In this document: in pieces, positions 22,540 through 33,145 of the stretch | Position numbering within the stretch: the first letter of the stretch is position 1 | Layout of the letters: every line of letters begins with the position of its first letter | Source of the DNA: Isoetes taiwanensis | Taxonomy: Eukaryota; Streptophyta; Lycopodiopsida; Isoetales; Isoetaceae | DNA length: 64,000 bases | Reading direction: 5' to 3' | Assembly (NCBI GenBank): GCA_021234155.1 | Contig: JAJEKV010000085.1 | Location: forward strand, 560,001 to 624,000 | Notes under the pieces: generated by a model | Told to the model about the DNA's origin: nothing | The model's input: the letters and a program-made list of their open reading frames with translations, nothing else | Database searches by the model: none | Program-made: the position numbers and the translations under genes

Positions 22540-25170
22540 GGCGACATGCTTCCCGGAATCAACCAAACAGTTGGTAAATGAGTTTTGGTTAACCCACACA
22601 AAAACTTCTCCAAAGTACGGGGATGTCGGAAGAAAAGGACACTTCCAATCCAGCTTTTGGACATGCCCCAGTGTCAGTTTTAAGTCTTTTAATCCTCTTT
22701 CTTGCAAGCTTGATAGAAGCTAGCTTATGTGCATCCTGGATAAGTTTAGTAATCCTATTTGCATTCCATGTAAGGGATGTATCTGATATACATTGTAGTA
22801 CATCCAACTACAATAATTATATTTTTACACTTGGAGGTACTGAATGGGCTATGTTTAACAGGAAAAGTACTTGGATGTACTTCCAGTTACATCCAATGTG
22901 GCATAAGGCAGAAAATGTGTTGAAAGTCAGGCTGTGTTATTATAGTCTTGCTTTTTGTAGTTCCCAAGTACATTATAGTACATTTTAAGCCTTTCTCGAT
23001 CTCGATATAGTCTTTAAAGATAGGGTGATACATAAAAGTATTTAAATGTACTTCCTTCCATAAGAAAAGTATGAAATACATACATCTGTAATACTGATGG
23101 ATACTTGTCTTCCCAGGACCTGGTTACATATTGAGTTTTTTTATGTACATCCGAACTCTTTGGAGTACATTATTTATACATTTGTACATATCATGTACAG
23201 GGTATGTATGATGGTGTGGTATAGTAGTTGAATGTATATCAAATCATGATCTGAGTGCCATAGAACTAATGCAATGTCTGCAACATCTTTGAATTCGTAA
23301 GTAGTTCTAATTTATATCTTACTTATACATGCCATTTTTTTTCCTTGCGAGTGAATTGTATGAGATGTTCAAAGATGAACATCCCGAAGTGAAGATTAGC
23401 ATCGAAAGTTCGAGCCGCTTAAGCCTACGTGTGTGAAAGGTTGAAAGAGAGGAACACATGTCGCCGCGTGAAGCATGAACAAGCCGATCTATACAGAAAG
23501 CTTTTAGCCCCCGAGGAGCAAATTTCATGCCAACCGTACATGTTCTTGTGGTGTTTGTGCGCGATGAGAACAATGGCGCCCGCCAAGCTCCTTCTAAAAC
23601 ATTTCAAAATGTTGGTGCTATGTGGAGAGCTACGGTCTGTGATAAGGAAGGCGAAGAGTGGCATAGTTTGGACTGTGTGAAGGGAGAGTGCCGTAACCGG
23701 TGGTAATCAAAATATTCAAATCATTCCTAAGGAGAAAGAGTCGCAGAATGAGAACATTGAATGGCAAGTTTACAAGGGCACGCGGAACGAACCTTCCAAA
23801 GCCGGGCACTTCAAGGAGGTTGAAGCTTGTTACCGAAAGCGGGACTCGTGTACATTGCTTGACAAGATGTTTCAAAGACCTTACAAAGTTCACTATTCAC
23901 AACTTTTCAAAGAAGTTGGCGAGCAAACAATTCAGAAATCGCAAAAAATTTGAGGGATGATTCTGCTTTTGTCGGTAATGGACTTTGCAGAGAACTACAC
24001 TTTGCGCCCATTCGTGGGAAGTTCAGTCCGAAAGCATTGGAACAATGACCGATAACTATTCCGGTGCATATAACCATGATGAAAGTCAATGGCGAGCTGA
24101 AAAAAAGCTGTTCATTTGTATGTTTCCGATGTTATGAAGCATGATGCTTTCTTTGTTCAAAGCCGCACTCAAGAAGCACCATATTTGGATGATGCAAAAG
24201 GTTTTGGCCACATCAAATACCATGTCATGTGGTCCGATGGGTGTCGCTTTCGGTTTAAGTGTTCTCGAGCCTTTTATTTGAATGTGGCCCAATATTATAA
24301 CAGGTATAAAATTAGGATGCAATGGAATTATTTTGGCTCGTGCCATGGAAAAGGAGAACATGATGGGCAGGCTGCTTTGGAGAAAAGGTTCCTAGCAGAC
24401 GAGCAAAGGAAAGAGAATGGTGTTCCGATTTTGGGTGCCAACTCTGCTTGCACTTTGCTGAGACAAAAGAAGTGCAAAATGGACGAGTCATATGGGAGGT
24501 GATGGCGTAAGACATTAACAGGGACCCTCGCTCGGATTGTGAGACATTGCCCGGTACTCTAGCTATACATTGTGTATTCCGCTATTAATCCAAATTGACC
24601 CAACACTTGTCATGTATAGATCCCCGCCATGTTTTTGCAATGGTTGCTTGAATTTCAGATGGGGAGAATGTGAGAATCTCGAGCATTGTGGTGCATGGAA
24701 GCTGCACAAACTGGAGCCTAGTTCGGCCCAGGTCGACGAACAAGAAGAGCTAGTTGGTTTTTATGCAGCTGATGAGCAAGAACTATCCGGCTGTACTCCA
24801 AATTGGAGACATATTTGCATCTTTTGCTGCCCTGTGGAATCATGAAAATGTTCCATACTTCGTCCTCCTATGCGTGAAGGAGATGCATATTCTTCGTGAA
24901 GATGTGATTGACGACTATGGAAATAGAATCTTTGGCTGGTGACGTGGTTATAGCTGGTCATTACTATCAACCGCTACAAGGCACAAAGCACAAGTACAAG
25001 TTCTTTGGATGACAAAATAGTATTGGTACCAAATTTGATCAGAATTGGAGCAAAGTTCACGATGCGGCCAGTCAAGCATAAGTTGAAGGGGCACGTGCAA
25101 ACATATATGATCACACGAGAGGTGCATGACATGCTTATATCAAGCCTACCTGAGATTGTTGAGTGCACAT
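22540..25170 (+). pseudogene. DDE-type transposase relic (SDG...GKGEHDG family)
   Basis: Frame-shifted pieces read in order: EFWLTHTKTSPKYGDV (about 22,580), ELYEMFKDEHPEVKISIES (about 23,350), VMDFAENYTLRPF (about 23,978), YVSDVMKHDAFFVQSRTQEA, YHVMWSDGCRFRFKCSRAFY, WNYFGSCHGKGEHDG, a Cys/His stretch CFCNGCLNFRWGECENLEHC (about 24,640), and NYPAVLQIGDIFASFAALWN. The likely catalytic residues are the Asp of MDFAEN (codon 23,981), the Asp of WSDG (24,236) and the Glu of GKGEH (24,356), giving DD-39-E spacing. I know this motif set from transposase-like proteins of animals, mosses and other plants; a Sola-like assignment is inference. Several frameshifts, and a possible intron at about 22,700-23,330, prevent a single frame. 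Confidence 0.75.
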
Positions 25171-25215
25171 GACTAAGTTCTGTACAAAGGAACTTTCATA
25201 TTTGCCATCATCTTC

Positions 25216-25581
25216 TGTTATGTTGAGAAAACTAGTCGATTGCTGTAAGTTTTTTTGTTATTTATTTATTTTTTAATCTGAAGTGCATTTTGATACTTCA
25301 ATTTCAGTATCCTCACGAATATCTTATCGTGACCAAGCAAAATGTATATCGAAAGTACAAAATGTTTATCAATTGTTGCATGAAGAAGTTAAACTAGTCT
25401 GGTGTTATGTTGAGAAAACTAGTCGATTGTTTTGAAGTTTTTTCTTATTTACTTATTTTTTAATCTGGTGTGCATTTTGATACTTAAATTTCATCACACA
25501 ATATCTTCGTTTCCAAGCACAATGTATATCGAAAAGTACAAAATGTTCATCAATTGTTGCATGAAGAAGTTAAACTAGTCT
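25216..25581 (+). repeat. Two tandem copies of a ~187-bp unit
   Basis: Copy 1 is at 25,216-25,402 and copy 2 at 25,403-25,581. Both begin TGTTATGTTGAGAAAACTAG and end GAAGAAGTTAAACTAGTCT. They lie directly after the transposase stop, in what would be its 3' untranslated part. Confidence 0.85.
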
Positions 25582-25924
25582 CAGGAACTTGTTCTCATTA
25601 GAATGGATATCAATAGCTTTTCTTTTGATTCATGAAACAAAGAAGAAAGTGGAACATGTATGGAGACAAAAACTCTTGTATTACATATCACAAGATATAC
25701 AACCCGGTCATATCGTATATGATGCCAATATATACAAGTCCGTTGTTCATGTTTTATATTAACATTAATTTACATTCAAAATCTGGTCACAAATAGATGT
25801 GAAGCCGGTACATACTATTCTCATTGTTTCAATATGTTACTTTCTTGCAGCTTTTGTCCATAGCCCGGACATGCCATCTCTATCCTTGTAGCCCTCGAAG
25901 CATTTGCCTCCAAACAAATTGTTG

Positions 25925-26518
25925 TTAGTACATCGGATGGATTATGAAAGGATTCTGCTTCACATACTGTTGCAGGTCTGGTGCTATCAACAAACCCTCT
26001 AGCCATGGTTTCAGAAGTGTCAAGAGACCTGTGTCTTCAACATCACTTTCCTGCCATGAAGGTGGGCATATGCAATTTTCGTTGGGATTGAAGAGCATCT
26101 TGTACTGAAGTCGCCTACTATTAGTGTGTTGCTGTTATTCCTGTCTCTGGATACTTCTCGTATATAAACTCAATTGGCTTCAGATACAAAGGTTTATCTT
26201 CACTTGCTGCAATCCGGAAAGGCAGCTCCAAACAGTGGCTTCCATCAAAGGTGAACCTTAAGTCCCTTATCTGCGTCATTGTCAAGATTTTATCCACTAC
26301 TCTTGATAGGTTCCATGGAGCTATTGATGACCATATTCCTACTTCAAAGTGTTCAAATACAAATTCCAGGAATTCGTCTAGGTGGGGCCTTAAAAACAAC
26401 ACTTTCTTGCCTATTATGTCATAATTTCCAACTAGCTGATCATCTGATACCAAAGTCCTATGTATTTGTTTTGCCAAAACATTATTGATATCAAACACTA
26501 TCAACCTTTTCTGTACAC
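25925..26518 (-). pseudogene. FCP1/SCP-like (NIF) phosphatase exon in the transposon
   Basis: The minus-strand exon starts after a splice acceptor (CATATCAG|GT, exon from 26,518) and reads LIVFDINNVLAKQIHRTLV, then EFLEFVFEHFEVGIWSSIA, FDGSHCLELP, EDKPLYLKPIEFIYEKYPE and, after two 1-base frameshifts, YKMLFNPNENC and LEGLLIAPDLQQYVKQNPF before a stop at 25,925. This is the HAD-type fold of FCP1/SCP phosphatases. The first catalytic motif is Asp-Ile-Asn (DxN) rather than DxD, as in the plant DVNGLL subgroup. The upstream exon it would splice to is uncertain, because phase rules out the nearest Ulp1 exon ending at 26,874. The frameshifts suggest a pseudogene. Confidence 0.75.
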
Positions 26519-26656
26519 CTGATATGAAAGAACATGCAATTTATCAATAAAGTATGGTGGAGTTGAATAAAAAGAGATTGTATTCAAATTCAATGAAAAA
26601 ATGTGTATTTTATAATCAAATAGTGTTTAGCATTGACAATAGGGAGAGGCTGTTTC

Positions 26657-27760
26657 TTAGCAACATTTATTAGTACCAGGTGGTCTAATAGGTTCGGGTG
26701 CGATTTGAATGTGGTCTAACTCCTGAAGTAGTGCTCGGGTGAGAACATCACGACGATCAGATGCATACTTTGTCAAGAACCAGTTTCGGGTAATCTGCAA
26801 ATGTGACAACAATACTTACATAATAAGTATTAAAAACCATTTGTTTGCAAGACAAAAGAAGTGAGACACTCACATTGGTAGTTTTACCACACACGACTGT
26901 GTCTACAAACTTCTGCATATAAGCTGCAACATAGAGGCCACATGAATCCCCATCTTTCTGCTGTGGACACTTATGAATCTTCACAACTGGTGAAGGATTT
27001 TGTCCATGCTTCAAAAAAGTGGGACACTCGACACAACCGCGTGCCATAGTGAGGATATGGAGCCTGCAAAAGACCAGATCTATTTTGTAGCAAATGAATG
27101 AAAGAAGCTGCTAACATGGTATCCAATCTACTCAATATTAATAAAAGGAGATGTGAAATACAAAATACCTCTTAAGTGCAAGCATGTCAACGTCAATGTC
27201 CTCGGCAAATTGAAGATCTGAATGTTGATGGTGTTCTTACTCTTAGTAAGTGCCATGTTGAAGATGGCCAAAGTGTGATGTTCAGTAACTCTACATAGCA
27301 TTGGAATCATGATCCATCTGCACTTCAGCCAATTTATCCCTGTAAGAGCTACCTTTACAATATCTCTTCCACGCTCAGAGGCTGCCATAGATTTATCTTT
27401 TTCGCTTGCCTTGGCCCATGCTGCAAATTCCATGAAGTCCGTCCTGGGAAGAACCAGACGTCGGCCTTCTTATCATCTGGAACACAGAGCTGCAGGTACC
27501 TATAACAAGTTGAAAAGGATACAATTACTAACTTGACTTACACATACAAATGAACAAGTTCAAAGTCCAGTACCTGGCATACATATCCACATGCCGGTTG
27601 GAAAATTTCCCCACATCCATGTCCAAAGACATCTTGTTCAAATAAATAACACTCCATTTCAGGCAAAGATCCTGGGAAAATCCTTGCCTTCTTGAGCTTC
27701 ATCATTCGGTTCAGCAAGGCATCGTATGGCCTGTATTCAGAACTGCAGTCTGGGTTCAAT
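26657..27760 (-). pseudogene. Ulp1-like (peptidase C48) cysteine protease, 3' exons
   Basis: Exons with GT-AG borders: about 27,760-27,550, 27,499-27,169, 27,063-26,874 and 26,794-26,657 (stop). Exon 27,499-27,169 has DKKADVWFFP, ALTGINWLKCRWIMIPM and VTEHHTLAIFN, which contains the catalytic His region. Exon 27,063-26,874 has KIHKCPQQKDGDSCGLYVAA, the Gln and Cys of the active site. The last exon ends in 46 codons including the stop. Ulp1-type proteases cut SUMO or related isopeptide bonds, and they are carried by several plant transposon groups. Two frameshifts in the 331-bp exon suggest decay. The acidic partner of the His is not clear. Confidence 0.8.
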
Positions 27761-27869
27761 GACCACTACATTTACACAAATCATCTACATTCGTCTACTA
27801 CTATCCATATTATTTTAAAGTTTTTAACTTGGATACTAGATGTAGAAAAAAATGTAAGAAATGTAGATC

Positions 27870-30331
27870 AAGTTACCTGTAGAGATCATTCTTCTGCTCT
27901 GCTGATACTGTTTTCTCGGAGTCAGTATCCATTTCCTTCCCTACTTTTTTGGTTTCCTCACTCAGATTCTTATTAGGTCCAGAATCCTCGTCTGCAACCT
28001 CTTCTGATTTCTCATTGTCGAATTTCAGCGGCCCTTTGCTATGTCAGAAGCAAGTTTTGACACAAACTTAAAAGTATAGGGCTCTACATCTTGATGCTCG
28101 GAATATTCCTCTTCATTAGGACCTGTAAACATAGGATGTCATGGATTTCTCAGCTGCTGTACACTAAAATAAAATGCTTTCTTACCTGTTTCTACTGCTT
28201 CAATTATCTTCTTCTGTGGCTTTTTAGGCGTGGAGTTCTTCTTTGGAGTCACATCTTCTGCTGCTGCCTTTACTTTTGAAGATGTGGCCTTAGCCCCGCT
28301 CCCCTCAATCTCTCGAGTTCCTGCCATAACTGAATGTCACCATGCACTGAAGTGCCGGCCTCCTCAACTCAGATCACCGCAGAATAGTGATTTTGCTTTT
28401 TCCTTCAATCACTGCTTTCTTTCCCTCGGCTACATCTTGCACCTCAATTTTCTTTGGAACCTCCAAAACTGTGAAAACCGAACCAAGAATAAGAAATTGC
28501 TTCCTCTGACACAATGCAAATCGAATTTGAAAACAAGCGCACCTGATCTGTGGTGTAATTTCTGCTCAGTAGTTTTTTTGGCACTTTGAAGCTCTGAAAA
28601 TAAATCACATAACAATTAGATATCAGTCTCAAACTAATCGCCTCTAACCGTTTCGTACATATCAATAGTCAGACATATTACTAGAACTGATCTACATTGA
28701 AGTACTTTGAGTACATACATATGTAAACAGCTATTTATCCAGATGGAATGTACATGTAATGTACATGAATGTGCTCCAATGTATGCACATGTACACATCA
28801 CACAGTACATAAAATACCTCTAAATGTTCTGCCACAAAACTCAGTACACAACTCCTAATTTTATGTATTTAAGTTCTACATTTAGGACCCTACACTGTGA
28901 ATGTACAACATGTATGTAAGAAACACATATATGTATGACATGCAAGCCAAGGAACTATAAGTATAAAATAACCAGTACACTCCTACATGCTGTAGCAAAA
29001 CCTTAAGTGCAAAGAATCTACATGTAAATGGATTCTACATGTAAATGGATTCTACATTGCAAGAATCCCGGGTGCAAAAATTGAACATAAATCATGAAAT
29101 ACCGCTTACCTCCAAAGTACACACCCAAGGTCTTTGAAATGTTATCGTCCCATTTGCATGCTCTTGGGCAGATAGTCCAAAGAGAAATAGAATATGAGAA
29201 ACGAAGATATGAAATGAATGCTCGCATGGAGCAACTAGGATAGGTTCATTATTAGCAAAGCCATTACGCAAAACACACATCCATGCACGATATGAATTTT
29301 TCTTCACCGGAGAGATCACTAAGCTTGTTTTGGGCTGAAGGAGAATCATTGCAGAATGCATCATGTACTTATGCATATCATCAAGCCGCCTCTGTCTGCG
29401 GCACTCAAACCGAACTTTGTGGGCCTCCTCAAGTTACTCCGCAATCCTCTTTTCACATAACTCCTTCTCCAAATGGCTTTCTCCAATGGCTCCTGAATTC
29501 TCTTGACATTTCTTCCTTCCCTTGTTTCTATCTCTCATCAAAAGGTCTACCTCCTGCCGCAGTCTTGATGTCTCTCTTATTCCGCTTAGCGTCCGCGAGA
29601 ACACTATTGATGTCTTCTTGTATCTCTCATAGGTCCTCTTCATGTGCATCCTTTCTTCCCGGAATCTTATTTATATTGTCACGTAATTACGTCACTGGAT
29701 TTTCGGTTCTTCAACCTTGGATGTCTTTGCTAATTAACTCTCCATGACACCTGCTTTAACAGAGTTTCACGCAAATTCAAGCTCTTCCTTAGGGTAAAAT
29801 TCTTGTTGAAATTTAGGAACCTTGGATGTGGATTTAGAGGTCGCAATTTCTTCTCAGAATAGCGATTCTTTTGCTCCTCCCTTTGCCAAATCTTTGGCCA
29901 AAACTTTAAAAAGTATCCCAATCTACTTTTTACATCAATTGAAGGGCAAATGCACGAGCAAAGTACTCAGTACATGGCGATTTGTGACCTCCCGCTTACC
30001 AAAAACAATTTCATAATGTTTGTAGAAGTTCTCGGCCCACTCTGGCTTCACGCTAGATTCTTTGAACCCCTGTATGTCTTTGGGCCCCCACTGCTCGTCC
30101 ATTATCTGTTGTAAATCTGGAAAAATTTCATCTGCATTTACACATCTTACATGCTTTGCTTCCACAACAAGGTTCTTCACAAATAAGTCTTCTTTTTGGC
30201 CCGGTTCCTCGGAAGTTTGAACCTTCCTCTTGTTTTTTCGCTTTCTTGCTAGAATCGTATATTTTCAAATTTTTGTTTAATCTGGGTGACTTCCGGGAGG
30301 CAAAGGCGTCCATTGCTTGGATTTTTGGCAA
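27870..30331 (-). pseudogene. Upstream exons of the transposon's minus-strand gene
   Basis: Coding-like pieces in the minus direction start at an ATG at 30,331 (MPKIQAMDAFASRKSPRLNK) and go on with a frame change into EIFPDLQQIMDEQWGPKDIQ and PEWAENFYKHYEIVFGKREV. Further pieces are a coiled-coil-like segment at 29,649-29,434 (RETSRLRQEVDLLMRDRNKG), a basic one at 28,310-28,185 (TPKKNSTPKKPQKKIIEAVE) flanked by splice-like sites, and an acidic one at 28,117-27,870 (DNEKSEEVADEDSG). They are probably N-terminal exons of the Ulp1-like protein, by position. Their function is unknown. Frameshifts are present. Confidence 0.45.
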
Positions 30332-30619
30332 GGATTTCGAGGAAGAAGAATAGTTACAGTCGAATTACTTCGTTGATCACTCAGAAACACAGAAAATTGG
30401 AACGGCGGCAAATTTTTTTCCTAAACAGGAAACACTTCGCAATCTCCCTCCTAAAAATTGCAATGAAGGTCCGCTCGTTGCCAACGCCACTCATAATTTT
30501 GAATTGCTGACGTGGCTACTCCTAATCATTACATATCCCAACTAACTAAAATTCAAAAAAATAACAAAAACGGGTGCCTACATGCCCTACATTATACATA
30601 ATGTAAGGGCATTTTTTTT

Positions 30620-30643
30620 AGACACCCTAGCTTTCTTTTACCC
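30620..30643 (-). repeat. Right terminal inverted repeat of the 8.9 kb transposon
   Basis: It reads AGACACCCTAGCTTTCTTTT and on to CCC, the exact reverse complement of the left repeat. Read on the plus strand it is a pyrimidine-rich tract ending just before ATATAAG and the hydrolase exon. Confidence 0.9.
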
Positions 30644-30764
30644 ATATAAGGAAAGCAAAAGATCCAGTATTTGGACTTGATTGGGATGCAGAATCTCAGA
30701 TGTCAGATAATGCTTTAAGGTATAATAACTGGACATGAATTCTACTTCACTTTACTTGAATATA

Positions 30765-31170
30765 AGTTCTTTATATAGACATCTAAATTTGCTAGAACAA
30801 AGACGTTTGTGGGCCTTATGATCATATTTTGATGTACAGGAGCAAACATTAACATGCAACTTAAAACCATTTAGGTGGTTTTTTATAGAAGAGGGGACAA
30901 AAGCAAAACTACAGTTCTGCTACTTCATGGCTTCCCTTCTCAGGTTGGTAAGCGAACATGTGGGAAATTGTTTCTGCCTGAATTTCTAGCATGTGATAAC
31001 TGACAGACATGATAAGAGGAATTCAATACTACGAAAGAGTCTTCAACCACATATACAAATGAAAGTCCAGAATATATTACAATAGATGTTAAAAGATGGA
31101 ACTTTTTGCGTGGTTGGTACAATCCAAAGTGGCTATCTTGTTCCCTTTCCTTCCATGATGAAGGAAGCTA
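30765..31170 (+). repeat. 406-bp direct repeat, left copy flanking LINE-B
   Basis: Identical to 33,146-33,551 except for one base (A at 31,128, T at 33,509). It contains the hydrolase HGFPSQ exon. The offset is 2,381 bp throughout. It is either an exceptionally long target-site duplication or a segmental duplication. Confidence 0.95.
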
Positions 31171-32907
31171 CCAGACAGATGGACATACAACAGAGTCATA
31201 CCTCTACATAAGGCAGGAAATAGAAAAGATCCAGGGAACTATAGGACGATAATGGTAAGCTCGATTTTCGCAAAATGGTTTGGAAAGGTACTGGATAACA
31301 AACTAAAGAAATGTGCAGAAGACGGAAATATGAGAGCACAAGGGCAAGCAGGGTTCAGACCGGAACACTCAACCACAGACCACCTCGTGACTCTTCGGAT
31401 ATTAATAGAGCAGAACAAAGTGCAGGGAAGGAAAATCATCTGTTGCTTTGTAGATTTCAGAAAAGCATTTGATACAGTCCCGAGAGAGAAGCTGTTAAAA
31501 AGACTGATGGACATGCAAGCCCCGATAAATATGGTAGGATCGATCGCAAGACTATACCACAAGGTGTATGCTAAGATGGAACAAGAAGGACAGCCGATAA
31601 TCTGTGACACTGGTGTAAAGCAGGGCTGCCCGTTATCCCCAACTCTGTTTGGAATATACATAGATGCACTACAGGGATACATAGCAGAACAGCAAGGGGA
31701 CGAGTATGCCCCCACACTAGGAGACACGAAGGTACCGATAATGCTATATGCGGATGATCTCAGTATGATGGCAACAAAAAACAAAGGAATGCACAGACTG
31801 CTCAAAATTCTAGAACAATTCTGTGAAGAGACAGGGCTGACCGTGAATCTAGCAAAAACTAAGATAGTCATCTTTGGACATAAGAACAGGCATAAACCTT
31901 TCAGATATAAAGAAAAAGAGATAGAGGAAGCAACAGAATACAGATATCTAGGTTATGATGCGCATGGCACAGGGAAATGGGCCAAAGGAGCTAACACCAG
32001 ATTCCAATCAGCTAAAGGAAGCTACTTTAACATGAAAAACTTCAGAATGTATAGAATAACCGATTGCGACATCAATGCAAAATGGTAGCCACCACTCGCT
32101 TATAATGGCGTAAGCATGGGGCCAGTCTAACGAAAAAGAAATTGGGAAAAGCAGGAAGGAATTCTTAGGCAATGGCACAGACAGGAATTCAGGGTAAGGA
32201 CAAACACGCCGCTGACAATCATGGTCCTCGAAACAGGGCAAAAACCGATGGAGGTGAGAGCATGGGAGAGAACCATAAGGTACCGCCGTAGACAATGCAG
32301 AGAGACATACAAAGAAACCGGCCCAAAGATTGCAATCACCGAATCAAAAAAATCACCCATCCTCGAAAGCATTGGATGGTTTAAAGAGGTGGCAACATGG
32401 ACCAGACAGATGGGATTAAACCTGAGTGACCTAATAGAAGAAGGGCAGTGGAATGAGGAGTGGGCAGACATAGCGACAAGAGAATGGCTGCAAAGACATA
32501 CAGGACCCAAGACAGACTGGCTCATGCAAGTTTTTAATCCAGATCAACAAATAGGACACCAGATATACCGGGATAACATATTGGGGAAAAACAGAAGGGA
32601 CATCCTGGCCAGATTGAGGATGGGAAGTCATGATCTAAGAATCGAAAAAGACAGGTGGAGAGGGGTAGACAAGGAGGACATGATATGCAGAATCTGTGAC
32701 GGGGGGAAAATAGAGGATGAGAATCATATGATTAATGACTGCCCAATCTACGGAGACATCAGGGACAGATACAGAAATATAAGGTGGGGGGAACCAGTCC
32801 ACAGGCTGATGACGATGACAGAATCACTACGGGATTTGGCAGACGCGATCCAAAGAATGACGACCAGACACAGAGAAGTACACAGTGAAAGAGGGTTCGT
32901 AATATGA
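31171..32907 (+). pseudogene. LINE-B reverse transcriptase and C-terminal region
   Basis: A single frame from 31,171 to 32,907 (579 codons), interrupted by TAG at 32,086 and TAA near 32,128. RT blocks in order: TYNRVIPLHKAGNRKDPGNY, QAGFRPEHSTTDHLVTLR, CFVDFRKAFDTVPREKL, GVKQGCPLSPTLFGIYIDAL, MLYADDLSMM (catalytic Asp pair) and TEYRYLGYD. The C-terminus carries CRICDGGKIEDENHMINDC, a Cys-x2-Cys-x-His-x4-Cys-type motif. The endonuclease and RT N-terminus are missing through 5' truncation, so this copy is non-autonomous. Confidence 0.95.
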
Positions 32908-33145
32908 TCTGTACAAAACGGGTCATAAAGCCCCGCACAAATTGCTCAGCACTGCACGGCCAAGAAGCCGAGGTAAAGCGGGATGCTGGTATTAAAAGGA
33001 AAAAGTCAGCCTTCGGAAAAGGCTACATTATAACAGCGTGATGTGCTAGCAGCACCCTTTTAGGGAGCTCGCCCATGCTACACAAGTCCAGGGGCCTCAC
33101 GGCACAAGGGACATTAATGTATTCTATTCTATTCTATTCTATTCT
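31171..33145 (+). mobile_element. Young 5'-truncated LINE (LINE-B)
   Basis: A 1,975-bp insertion that begins inside the RT coding region and ends in five ATTCT units (33,121-33,145). It lies exactly between two 406-bp direct repeats. The coding part has one frame with only two in-frame stops. Together with the near-identical flanks this indicates recent insertion. About 240 bp of 3' untranslated sequence lies between the stop and the tail. Confidence 0.95.

Larger units (their letters stand above)
21766..30643. mobile_element. 8.9 kb DNA transposon with transposase, Ulp1-like protease and FCP1-like phosphatase
   Basis: The element is bounded by perfect 24-bp inverted repeats (21,766-21,789 and 30,620-30,643) that begin GGGTAAAAGAAAGCTAGGGT. 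ATAT flanks both ends (21,762-21,765 and 30,644-30,647), consistent with a 4-bp target duplication. Inside, a DDE-type transposase relic runs on the plus strand (22.5-25.2 kb). A multi-exon minus-strand set encodes a Ulp1-like protease and an FCP1/SCP-like phosphatase. Next to each TIR is a palindrome (TACATTTGGCCAAATGTA on the left; a TACATTATGTATAATGTA-like one on the right). The 4-bp duplication and transposase type recall Sola elements; this assignment is inference. Frameshifts in all three coding units suggest an inactive copy. Confidence 0.8.

Noticed and set aside
22389-22988. Several overlapping frames on both strands
   Set aside because: Only the plus-strand EFW-SP-DV piece fits the transposase; the others are shadows.
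26518-26874. Ulp1-FCP1 fusion protein
   Set aside because: The Ulp1 reading has its own final exon and stop at 26,657, and joining the exon ending at 26,874 to 26,518 breaks the frame. A fusion is not supported here.
31239-31871. 210-codon minus-strand frame
   Set aside because: It lies fully opposite the LINE-B reverse transcriptase, which has clear RT motifs.
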